DNA of 6,073 bases. Origin: Bacillota bacterium (GTDB taxonomy: Bacteria; Bacillota_E; Sulfobacillia; Sulfobacillales; Sulfobacillaceae). Shown here in pieces: positions 1 through 5,861 of the stretch. The DNA is taken from contig JAKAAL010000290.1 of NCBI GenBank assembly GCA_021802375.1, forward strand, positions 1 through 6,073. Reading direction: 5' to 3'. How positions within the stretch are numbered: the first letter of the stretch is position 1; each line of letters opens with the position of its first letter. The notes under the pieces are model-generated. The model was not told where the DNA came from. It saw nothing but the letters and a program-made list of their open reading frames with translations, and did not search any database. Made by a program: the position numbers and the translations under genes.

Positions 1-1011
1 ATAATGGTTAGCGGCCCGATTAAGACACGGCCATGACTGATTAACTTGGGGAGAGATCGCTGACCGTTTCGGTTCCCATATCGTCTCCATGATCATCCCA
101 AGGAAATATGCCAATAATAAATGCTTGAGGGGATGTTGGGAGCCCTTGGGCCGGCGGACCATCCGTAATACCCAAGCTTGCTCGCCATCTTCCGTCAGTC
201 CGCAGCCCATCGCCCGTAACCAATCTTGGCCGTAAAACTGCTCAAATTGCAGCACGAAATCGCGAGCCCGAATCCGGCCGCTCACTTGCGCTAGATCTCG
301 TTCCTGCAATCTTTCCACATAACGCTGTCGTAAAACATCTAGCCCAATGGCCTCGCGGGACTGCGTCAGCAAGACCCAACTTTGACGGGCAATAAAGCCA
401 GCAAGATCGGGACAATCTTTTACACCGGGATGTAAAGTCGGTCCGGAATATCCCTCTCGAATGACCGCCTCCAAGGTATCAAAGCCTTGCCGATGCCGGG
501 TGTTATGAATCGCCATCCGGCTCGGGTAAATTGGCGATGACGGGTGATGGGGGCACACCATTACACCGGGGAGTTGGTGCACCCGGTGCCAATAGGTCTC
601 GCCATACGCCCTGCGGTCAGCTTCCACGCACTGTGGACAGTACTGTAACACTTGAGGCGTCTTTACGGTCGAGGCCATTATGCCGGCACGTCCGGAAATC
701 CCCGATCCCGACCCACGTCTCATGGCAAGGCGGACCCCTTCCAGTTGGCTTGCCGCAAGAAATGGGGAAAAATAGGGGAGCAAAGTGTGACGATCGATGA
801 TTTCGTCGGATGAGTACCGATGGCCTGCTGGCAAGTGGCTTATTAAGGCGTCCACGTGCCCAGGCAAATCCACAACCGCCACTACCGTGTTGCTTCCGAA
901 CAAGTCTTCCAGTGTCGTTTTCTGATTGCCCCACATCATCCGTGCCTGATATCTGGCACAAACGCTGTAAAGCAACTCATCCGGATACGGATCGGGAAAG
1001 AATGTAATCAT
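1..1011 (-). CDS. tnsD: TnsD/TniQ-family target-site selector protein, 3' end cut by the window
   Basis: The frame from the ATG at 1011 runs 337 codons to the window edge with no stop, so the C-terminus is missing. In Tn7, TnsD (508 residues) binds the attachment site sequence-specifically and recruits TnsC. The N-terminus (MITFFPDPYPDELLYSV) is the classic TniQ start, and RHTLLPYFSPFL (about 74-85) is a second family block. A CCCH zinc-binding set is visible: C125 and C128 in YCPQC, then C153 and H156 in VCPHH, with the family segment YWHRVHQLPGV between them. A later motif, SWPCLNRAANHY (326-337), sits at the edge. The length already exceeds a bare TniQ domain, which favours a DNA-binding TnsD over a Cascade-linked short TniQ. 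It lies 12 nt after tnsC, behind a GGAGG site. Which DNA it recognises cannot be told from this part. Confidence 0.92.
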   Translation of the reverse strand, partial: MITFFPDPYPDELLYSVCARYQARMMWGNQKTTLEDLFGSNTVVAVVDLPGHVDALISHLPAGHRYSSDEIIDRHTLLPYFSPFLAASQLEGVRLAMRRGSGSGISGRAGIMASTVKTPQVLQYCPQCVEADRRAYGETYWHRVHQLPGVMVCPHHPSSPIYPSRMAIHNTRHRQGFDTLEAVIREGYSGPTLHPGVKDCPDLAGFIARQSWVLLTQSREAIGLDVLRQRYVERLQERDLAQVSGRIRARDFVLQFEQFYGQDWLRAMGCGLTEDGEQAWVLRMVRRPKGSQHPLKHLLLAYFLGMIMETIWEPKRSAISPQVNQSWPCLNRAANHY

Positions 1012-1016
1012 CCCAT

Positions 1017-1021
1017 CCTCC
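1017..1021 (-). promoter_or_regulatory. Ribosome binding site for tnsD
   Basis: GGAGG on the minus strand lies in the 12-nt gap between the tnsC stop (1024-1026) and the ATG at 1011, with a 5-nt spacer. It fixes the tnsD start. The other nearby ATG (at 1015) runs into TGA after one codon, and only the 1011 start gives the TniQ N-terminus. Confidence 0.8.
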
Positions 1022-1023
1022 GC

Positions 1024-2700
1024 TTAACTGACAAACGCATCCATCGACTGAATCCATCCGGCCTTTTTCAATGCGTCGTACGGGGGGATCCCCTCTTTTA
1101 AGCCCGTTTGCACGATAGATTTTAAGACCATGCCCTCATGAGCGATCCCTTGCTTCTTAAGGGCACGCTTTTTCGTCGGTTCCGGCGTCTGCCCGTTGGG
1201 CGAATCCACGGAACTTGCCATACATTGCATCCATGCACGGGCCCGCTCCAGCGCCTTCTGCCTGACATCGAGGAGAGAGGTTGCCTCATCGGACTCCATG
1301 GATTGTACCGCCTGTCGGGCCACCATTTCGGGCACTCCGGCCTCGATCAACCACCCGACTAACGCGGATTCACCGGTAGCCGATGTGCTCTTCTCAGGTT
1401 GTTTTTTCAGGGTATCAAGACGACCCATGGTGGTAACGGACCGCTCCGCCTCTTCAAGATAGCGTTCGACGTCTAAGGGTGCCACATCGTCGACCCCTTG
1501 CAACAGGCGGAGATTACCCGTCCGCAGCGCTTCCAAGATAGGAGAGGCCAACCGTAAGCTATCCTTGGCGACCGAACGAATCAGTGCTGGGCTGAAGGTC
1601 TCATCGTCTCGAACAATAGCCCGCGCTTGAGCCAGCATGTACAACTTGACCGCAAAATCTGTAATCCCCTGGCTCGCATCGTACAACGCACCCTGCAAGG
1701 CCGCAGTCAAAGGAACGGGTCGACGGGTATATTGAAATCGCCAGAGGGCTTCAACGAAAAATTGCCACACCTCATCATTCTCCATCCGATCCCAGATAAA
1801 GTCGCCTTGACCGGTGCCCCGGCGCGTTTGCCGAAATTCACCACTTAAGAGCGCTTGGGCCTTGTAGGTGCCAACAAGGACCACGGGAAGCCCAATGGTG
1901 TTGACCAATTGGACAAAGAAATTCAACATCTTACGGGAACCGCCACTTTTTGCCTCACTTAAATGCTGGATCTCATCGATCACCAGCACGCCCAAACCGT
2001 GCAAGGCAGCAACCCGAGCCATGCGCGGCAATAATTCGTCAACGGTATGGCGGCCCGAGGCATAACGCTCATAATAGCGAGACCCCAGCAAATCATCGAT
2101 AGCCTGAAAGAAATTCAAGCAGAGACCCTTGATGGAGCCATCAAAGGGGCAGTCCAACTTCAACCAGACCACTTGCATCACGGTCAGCGGGCGCTCCTGA
2201 TATTCGTGGTGTCCAATGACTTGGGGGTAGAGGGACAGAATGCGCTCGACCGCCGTGGTTTTCCCCACCCCGCTCATGCCCAAGATGGTAAATCCCGTGG
2301 CGGTCGAACGCGGCGTTGGCGGAACACCTTCCGAGTTTCCGATGAGGTCAGCGTTTTCATGCAACTGGGCCACAAACCGGGGATCTCGTGGATTGCGCGC
2401 CAAATAGCCGATGCGAATCATCCGGGAAAAGCGCTGTTCCAGTTCCAAGTGCACCGGTAACGGTTCAAAAAACTGGAGAGTGTTTTGAATGAGATGAAGC
2501 CGATAGTGGGCAGGTAGCTCTCGATCCTGCGGCGAATACGGCGGGGCATACTTCAATAATTGGCCCGCCTCTTCCTCAGACCAGATGGGGGGCAAGGCTT
2601 CAATGAAAGGATTCCCCTGGTACGTCGCAATCGGCGGGGTCTGATACTCCGCATCGATTCGAAGCCCTTGACCCACTAAAATCCGCAGCTCGTCGCTCAT
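1024..2700 (-). CDS. tnsC: TnsC, AAA+ ATPase regulator of Tn7-like transposition
   Basis: At 558 residues this is close to the 555 of E. coli TnsC. TnsC is the ATP-dependent matchmaker that assembles on target DNA marked by TnsD and activates the TnsA-TnsB transposase. Visible in order: the N-terminal family block YQGNPFIEALPPIW (27-40); Walker A GMSGVGKTT (141-149); Walker B VLVIDEIQHL (238-247, D242 and E243); the block GGSRKMLNFFVQLVNTIGLP (253-272); sensor-1-like VLVGT (274-278); and an arginine-rich FRQTRRGTGQG (289-299) where the arginine finger is expected. The basic tail (about 510-558), ending near YDALKKAGWI, matches the region that in Tn7 TnsC contacts TnsA. The ATG overlaps the tnsB stop by 4 bases (2697-2700), and a GAGGAGGAG ribosome site lies at 2706-2714 within tnsB. 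This implies translational coupling. Nothing looks broken. Confidence 0.97.
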   Translation of the reverse strand: MSDELRILVGQGLRIDAEYQTPPIATYQGNPFIEALPPIWSEEEAGQLLKYAPPYSPQDRELPAHYRLHLIQNTLQFFEPLPVHLELEQRFSRMIRIGYLARNPRDPRFVAQLHENADLIGNSEGVPPTPRSTATGFTILGMSGVGKTTAVERILSLYPQVIGHHEYQERPLTVMQVVWLKLDCPFDGSIKGLCLNFFQAIDDLLGSRYYERYASGRHTVDELLPRMARVAALHGLGVLVIDEIQHLSEAKSGGSRKMLNFFVQLVNTIGLPVVLVGTYKAQALLSGEFRQTRRGTGQGDFIWDRMENDEVWQFFVEALWRFQYTRRPVPLTAALQGALYDASQGITDFAVKLYMLAQARAIVRDDETFSPALIRSVAKDSLRLASPILEALRTGNLRLLQGVDDVAPLDVERYLEEAERSVTTMGRLDTLKKQPEKSTSATGESALVGWLIEAGVPEMVARQAVQSMESDEATSLLDVRQKALERARAWMQCMASSVDSPNGQTPEPTKKRALKKQGIAHEGMVLKSIVQTGLKEGIPPYDALKKAGWIQSMDAFVS

Positions 2701-4862
2701 TTTGGCTCCTCCTCACGGTTTTGCAGCCTCCGTAGCAAGGCAATCCGATCAGGCGGGGGCACATAGGCATCCTCATCCGACTGTTCCTCCGGCCTATGAG
2801 TTTTAACGTCCTTCTGGTCGAGACGCCATCCTTGGGTGCCGCGGTCTATATCGCGTTCAGTCTGGCGATTGGCGCGAATTGACTGTACCCGAGCCCGTTT
2901 ACTGCTGCCATCTCGCGTTTTTTCAGCCTCGGTCTGGGCTTGTTGTACGACTTTGGCGATTTCGCCGTGTAATTCGGCTTTGGCTTGGCGTTCTCGAGTC
3001 TCTTGGTGGACCGTACGTTCTGCCTGCATTTGCTTCCAGGCGTCATACTCCCACCAGGTGTACCCGCGGAACTGCTGGCTCCGATCCAGCAACGTGCACA
3101 CTTCAATGCGTTTTCCCCCCTGGTCCCGCAAATAGAGCACATCCATCACCCGCGGATCATAGGCCACGGGAATCCGAAAGGTTCCTTGGGCACGGGACCG
3201 AACATACCATTGTTCGCGCAGCGCCCGTTCGGTGGTGTAGTAGATCCCACGAAAATGTATGCCCTGGGGGGTCACCGAAGCCTCCGCCCCCGGCAAAAGA
3301 TTCAGGCGCAAGATATCCTGAGGAACCGATCGCAAATGGCCGGACCGATGTGTCACACCCCATTGCCAAAGATCCCAAGGATACAGCTCCACGCCATCGG
3401 CCATCATGTCCTCGGTCATGGGATAAGCATCTAACCGGTGATACAGGTTATGATCACGCACCGACAAGACCAAAAGATGGATAAATTCCTCCAACGTTAA
3501 TACCGCATCGAGGCGATAGTCGGGCCCGCCGCGCTCCGGTTCCTTGATCACGGCCCCAGGCAACTGATGCACGAGGTTCAAGTTCATCAGCCGGAAGTTT
3601 TGTTCAATAATTGCTTTCATATCGCCACGATACGGGGGGGTATTGGCCACACGAATCGCCAGTGCATTGACCAACTGGTCGGCGTTATAGCCCTCCAATT
3701 CCCCCCGGTCAGCCAAAATGGCATCGGGCAGATGTTGCGCCGGCCACCACGCGCTATCCTCAATCCCAAACTGAGCGCAAAATGCTGCTTTGTCACTCGT
3801 CGCGTTTTCTAACGCCAACATGGCTCCAAGCCAGCTCGGGCCTTCCAGGCTAACCGATAGCCCGACAATTATGCGGCTAAAGACGTCTTCCACCATATAC
3901 ACCACGGGTCGACCGATAATCCGGTTACGGTCCCAGCGGCTGACTAAGTAAATGTCCGCAATGGTCGCATCAATCTGATACAGGGAGCCAGGGCCTTGGG
4001 CCATCTGCGTGGAATCCCCAGTGATCGGCCGCCGACTTAACGCGTATCGCCGCTCCCCCAAACGCCGCTTTTGGGATCCTTCCCAATCTCGTTCTTTTTC
4101 GTACCAGTAACGGAATTGCCGTAATGTCGGCAGTTCCGAAGCGGGCGGTAATTTTGGAACAAGAGTCTCTCCTTTTTTCTCATACCCTTGATGAAATAAA
4201 CGCTCCAACATGAGTTGGTACGCATCTTTGAACGAACGCTCCTTGCCTGTTTCATAAAACAAGCGGATGCCCCGACGAAATTTTTCACGAACTGGATCAT
4301 CCACATTGATGCCCACGTCGTCTATCATAGTTCGTGTGCGCCGCGGTGGCCGCCCTCGTTTACGTTCTCCCGAACTCTTTGCCTTTCCACGGCCTCCGCG
4401 AAGATCAAATTCAGGTACTAAGGCATTTTTGGTTTGCCCCCCGCGCCAATATTTGCGCAGGTAATGGTAAATCGTCGGTTTGCTGACTCCTGTACGCTCA
4501 ATCGCGGCGTTAACTAAGAGTCCTCGGGTTTTGGCCCGAAAGATGGCCTCTTCATCGTCCCCTTGAACGAGCGGTTGGATCACGTCCCAGGCCTGATCGC
4601 GTTGACGACGTTGCATTTCAGAAAGAGTATTATCGGGTCGCATACCGATTAGATAAGGATCCACGGATAAGACGCACGCCACTCCTTGACTGACTGCGCT
4701 CTCCAAATCCTGTACTCGCCGCCATACCGGCATCGCCTTCGGATCCCGGACGTCACAAAGGTAGGCGTCCGTGTAGGTGGGATCAATCCAGAGTAGGCGT
4801 TCCGTCAGCGGGTCCCCGTTCTCATCCAGCCATTCAATGAGTTGATTCACCACCCAATTCAT
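2697..4862 (-). CDS. tnsB: TnsB, DDE transposase of the Tn7 family
   Basis: At 721 residues it is slightly longer than E. coli TnsB (702). TnsB binds the transposon ends and cuts and joins the 3' strands. An N-terminal DNA-binding part includes a helix-turn-helix-like stretch, GVSKPTIYHYLRKYWRGGQ (125-143). A basic linker with an AT-hook-like KRGRPPRR (169-175 core) follows. The RNase H-fold core carries all three metal ligands: D298 in YQIDATIADIYLV, D385 in ILADRGELEG, and E420 in YRGDMKAIIEQNFR. D385 and E420 are 35 residues apart, as in Tn7. A beta-barrel-like region follows, then a charged, probably helical segment (about 605-650) and an acidic tail ending DRIALLRRLQNREEEPK, plausibly the TnsC-contacting hook. 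The start overlaps the tnsA stop by 4 bases (4859-4862), and GGAGGT at 4872-4877 is its ribosome site. I see no frameshift or missing catalytic residue. Confidence 0.98.
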   Translation of the reverse strand: MNWVVNQLIEWLDENGDPLTERLLWIDPTYTDAYLCDVRDPKAMPVWRRVQDLESAVSQGVACVLSVDPYLIGMRPDNTLSEMQRRQRDQAWDVIQPLVQGDDEEAIFRAKTRGLLVNAAIERTGVSKPTIYHYLRKYWRGGQTKNALVPEFDLRGGRGKAKSSGERKRGRPPRRTRTMIDDVGINVDDPVREKFRRGIRLFYETGKERSFKDAYQLMLERLFHQGYEKKGETLVPKLPPASELPTLRQFRYWYEKERDWEGSQKRRLGERRYALSRRPITGDSTQMAQGPGSLYQIDATIADIYLVSRWDRNRIIGRPVVYMVEDVFSRIIVGLSVSLEGPSWLGAMLALENATSDKAAFCAQFGIEDSAWWPAQHLPDAILADRGELEGYNADQLVNALAIRVANTPPYRGDMKAIIEQNFRLMNLNLVHQLPGAVIKEPERGGPDYRLDAVLTLEEFIHLLVLSVRDHNLYHRLDAYPMTEDMMADGVELYPWDLWQWGVTHRSGHLRSVPQDILRLNLLPGAEASVTPQGIHFRGIYYTTERALREQWYVRSRAQGTFRIPVAYDPRVMDVLYLRDQGGKRIEVCTLLDRSQQFRGYTWWEYDAWKQMQAERTVHQETRERQAKAELHGEIAKVVQQAQTEAEKTRDGSSKRARVQSIRANRQTERDIDRGTQGWRLDQKDVKTHRPEEQSDEDAYVPPPDRIALLRRLQNREEEPK

Positions 4863-5692
4863 GAGACATCCACCTCCGATGCCGAGACTATAGGTTGTTG
4901 CAAGACCAACGGTTCAGCCAAATTAATCGGTTCGGACAAGTCCACGCGCCACGTGCGGGTCGCCAGCAAATGACGTACCACCGACAGACTGGTGCCCGGG
5001 TCCAATCCCAACCGATCATCCACGGCATTTGCGGTAAGGGATAGCGGTTCGCTCTTGAGGAGTTCCTGTTCCAACCCCTTCCGCACCCGGTGGATTTCCG
5101 AAAAAATCAAAGGGCTGAGCGCATCGGGAAAGCGATACGGGTGAAGCCATTCCAGATTTTTGGTAGGCGCCAGAGGAAGATCGTGTTCGGTCACAATATG
5201 CCAGGGCACCTGGCGCTTTGTCCAATATTGGCGCTCCAGTTCAAGCTTTTCCAAAATGCGCGGACGAGCTAGCTGGTCAGAGGGCTTAATACTGAGGGCT
5301 TGTTCTCCGGTTCCATCTCCCTGTTTGACCGTAATGAGAAAGTCGGATGTGAGCACCGTAGGATTTTGAGTTTTGGGATCGCGCGGATGTTTGATCCCGA
5401 GAGATTCGGCTAAAGCTAGGGTTTCTTCGAGTGGCAAAAGCGGAAACTGTTCGCGAATATCCGTTGCCCGATCCGACCAATCCAAAATCAAAAAACACCG
5501 ATACTCGAGTTGACTCAACATATGATGGACCCGACCGGTCTTAACGCCCTTGACACGGCTGGCCAACCCTTGGGACGGCACATCTTGCACCAGGACCCAC
5601 GGTTTATAGTCTACCCCACGTCCGGTACCCCGTCCTTCTTTGATCCGCCTCTCAATGGTGTCGGGAGTATTTTCACGTTTGCGCTTGGCCAC
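4859..5692 (-). CDS. tnsA: TnsA, type-II-restriction-like endonuclease subunit of the transposase
   Basis: At 277 residues it is near the 273 of E. coli TnsA. TnsA nicks the 5' strands at the transposon ends. With TnsB this gives clean double-strand excision and cut-and-paste rather than cointegrate formation. The N-terminus has the family run IKEGRGTGRGVDYKPW (17-32) and KTGRVHHMLSQLEY (51-64). Catalytic positions in the restriction-endonuclease fold are E63 (SQLEY), D117 (LTSDFLI) and K136 (SIKPSD). The residue two before the lysine is S134, where my alignment to E. coli TnsA puts Q130. EKLELERQYW (148-157) and NLEWLHPY (179-186) are also family blocks, leading into the C-terminal domain that contacts TnsC in Tn7. 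The start is GTG at 5692: it has a strong AAAGGAGG site just upstream, and an in-frame TGA 8 codons earlier leaves no other start in between. First gene of the operon. Confidence 0.97.
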   Translation of the reverse strand: MAKRKRENTPDTIERRIKEGRGTGRGVDYKPWVLVQDVPSQGLASRVKGVKTGRVHHMLSQLEYRCFLILDWSDRATDIREQFPLLPLEETLALAESLGIKHPRDPKTQNPTVLTSDFLITVKQGDGTGEQALSIKPSDQLARPRILEKLELERQYWTKRQVPWHIVTEHDLPLAPTKNLEWLHPYRFPDALSPLIFSEIHRVRKGLEQELLKSEPLSLTANAVDDRLGLDPGTSLSVVRHLLATRTWRVDLSEPINLAEPLVLQQPIVSASEVDVS

Positions 5693-5697
5693 GTAGG

Positions 5698-5705
5698 CCT
5701 CCTTT
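5698..5705 (-). promoter_or_regulatory. Strong ribosome binding site for tnsA
   Basis: AAAGGAGG on the minus strand lies 5 nt before the GTG at 5692. It decides the tnsA start, because no ATG is available between the upstream in-frame stop and this GTG. A near-perfect anti-16S match on a GTG start suggests fairly efficient translation once the mRNA is made. Confidence 0.85.
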
Positions 5706-5733
5706 AACTCACATCAAACGTCGCATAACAAAA

Positions 5734-5772
5734 CACAGTTGAAACAAGCGTTTGTACATTATCTCAACTGTG
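5734..5772 (-). repeat. Perfect 9-bp inverted repeat in the tnsA leader (operator or hairpin)
   Basis: CACAGTTGA (5734-5742) and TCAACTGTG (5764-5772) are exact reverse complements separated by 21 bp. On the minus strand the second arm is followed by TTTTGTTAT, so the transcript could fold into a hairpin followed by a U-rich run. The space between the arms contains a small inner dyad (ACAA/TTGT, 5744-5747 and 5752-5755). The candidate extended -10 box lies between and partly within the arms. The symmetry is seen directly; the role is open. It could be a repressor operator or an attenuator that limits transcription entering from outside. Confidence 0.6.
5758..5766 (-). promoter_or_regulatory. 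Candidate extended -10 promoter element for the tns operon
   Basis: On the minus strand, TGA followed by GATAAT fits the extended -10 pattern TGnTATAAT with one mismatch. No good -35 lies 15-19 bp upstream, although extended -10 promoters can work without one. Transcription would begin about 55-60 nt before the tnsA GTG and read the whole operon. The weaker alternative is GTGACA (5845-5850) with GACAAT (5823-5828) at 16-bp spacing, inside the TnsB sites. Inferred from motif match only. Confidence 0.35.
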
Positions 5773-5788
5773 CCATGTTTTCCCATCG

Positions 5789-5808
5789 GAGTCAAGCTAT
5801 TTATTGTC
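5789..5808 (-). repeat. TnsB-binding site repeat 3 (innermost)
   Basis: Minus-strand unit beginning GACAATAA and ending CTTGACTC, directly abutting repeat 2. It agrees with repeat 2 at 16 of 20 positions, including the first eight bases, and is the most diverged copy. The TnsB-binding role is inferred from the family. Confidence 0.72.
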
Positions 5809-5828
5809 CAGTTAAGGTAATTATTGTC
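5809..5828 (-). repeat. TnsB-binding site repeat 2
   Basis: Minus-strand 20-bp unit GACAATAATTACCTTAACTG, head to tail with repeat 1 and matching it at 17 of 20 positions. The GACAA start is the same as in the TnsB sites of Tn7, which begin GACAAAATA. Confidence 0.83.
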
Positions 5829-5848
5829 CGGTTAACGTAATTTTTGTC
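5829..5848 (-). repeat. TnsB-binding site repeat 1 (terminal)
   Basis: Minus-strand 20-bp unit GACAAAAATTACGTTAACCG, immediately inside the 8-base terminus. It is the outermost of three abutting copies and has the layout expected for the TnsB site that positions the enzyme for end cleavage. Confidence 0.85.
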
Positions 5849-5856
5849 ACTGGACA
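5849..5856 (-). mobile_element. Transposon terminus (8-base TGT end)
   Basis: Read inward on the minus strand, this is TGTCCAGT followed at once by GACAA. Tn7 has the same plan: TGTGGGCG and then GACAAA. TGT...ACA termini are a family hallmark. The boundary at 5856 follows from this match. The partner end is not in the window, so the exact tip is inferred. Confidence 0.82.
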
Positions 5857-5861
5857 TTATC
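5857..5861. other. Candidate 5-bp target-site duplication (TTATC)
   Basis: Tn7-family insertion duplicates 5 bp of target. The five bases just outside the predicted tip are TTATC. The matching copy should lie at the distal end, outside the window, so this is a prediction from the boundary only. Confidence 0.45.

Larger units (their letters stand above)
1..5856 (-). mobile_element. Tn7-family transposon, tns-gene (right-end-like) portion, incomplete on the left
   Basis: The segment contains tnsA, tnsB, tnsC and the 5' part of tnsD in the Tn7 gene order. All read inward from a recognisable transposon end at 5856, which has a TGT terminus and three GACAA-type 20-bp TnsB-site repeats. In Tn7 the tns genes start next to the right end, the end nearest the attachment site, so I equate 5856 with the right end. 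The far end, any tnsE, and the cargo are outside the window. No Cas gene, CRISPR repeat or short Cascade-type TniQ is visible, so a CRISPR-associated subtype is not supported. Family and gene order are clear from the sequence. That the element is active is inferred from intact reading frames and catalytic residues. Confidence 0.93.

Noticed and set aside
617..961. Minus-strand 114-codon ATG frame overlapping tnsD
   Set aside because: It is in a different frame from tnsD. The tnsD frame runs unbroken from 1011 and carries the TniQ motifs and zinc ligands, so this one is a shadow.
1..1011. tnsD as a frameshifted or broken pseudogene
   Set aside because: I translated the minus strand in 60-base steps from 1011 to 1 and found one continuous frame with no stop. 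It is only cut by the window edge.
1..1011. CRISPR-associated transposon (Cascade-linked TniQ)
   Set aside because: No cas gene or CRISPR repeat is present, TnsA and TnsB are separate Tn7-like proteins, and the selector exceeds 337 residues, as TnsD does. The unseen cargo could still hold other modules.
2879..3484. Plus-strand open frame of about 200 codons
   Set aside because: It lies entirely opposite tnsB, gives a Pro/Arg/His-rich product with no recognisable motif, and tnsB is intact there.
5790..5795. TTGACT (minus strand) as the -35 of the GATAAT box at 5758-5763
   Set aside because: The spacer would be 26 bp, far beyond the 16-18 bp needed. It forms part of TnsB repeat 3 instead.
5756..5861. 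Direct repeat ACATTATC at 5756-5763 and 5854-5861, suggesting a nested insertion
   Set aside because: It is only 8 bp, the inner copy is not next to a second TGT/GACAA end, and the outer copy is half transposon tip and half flank. Most likely chance.
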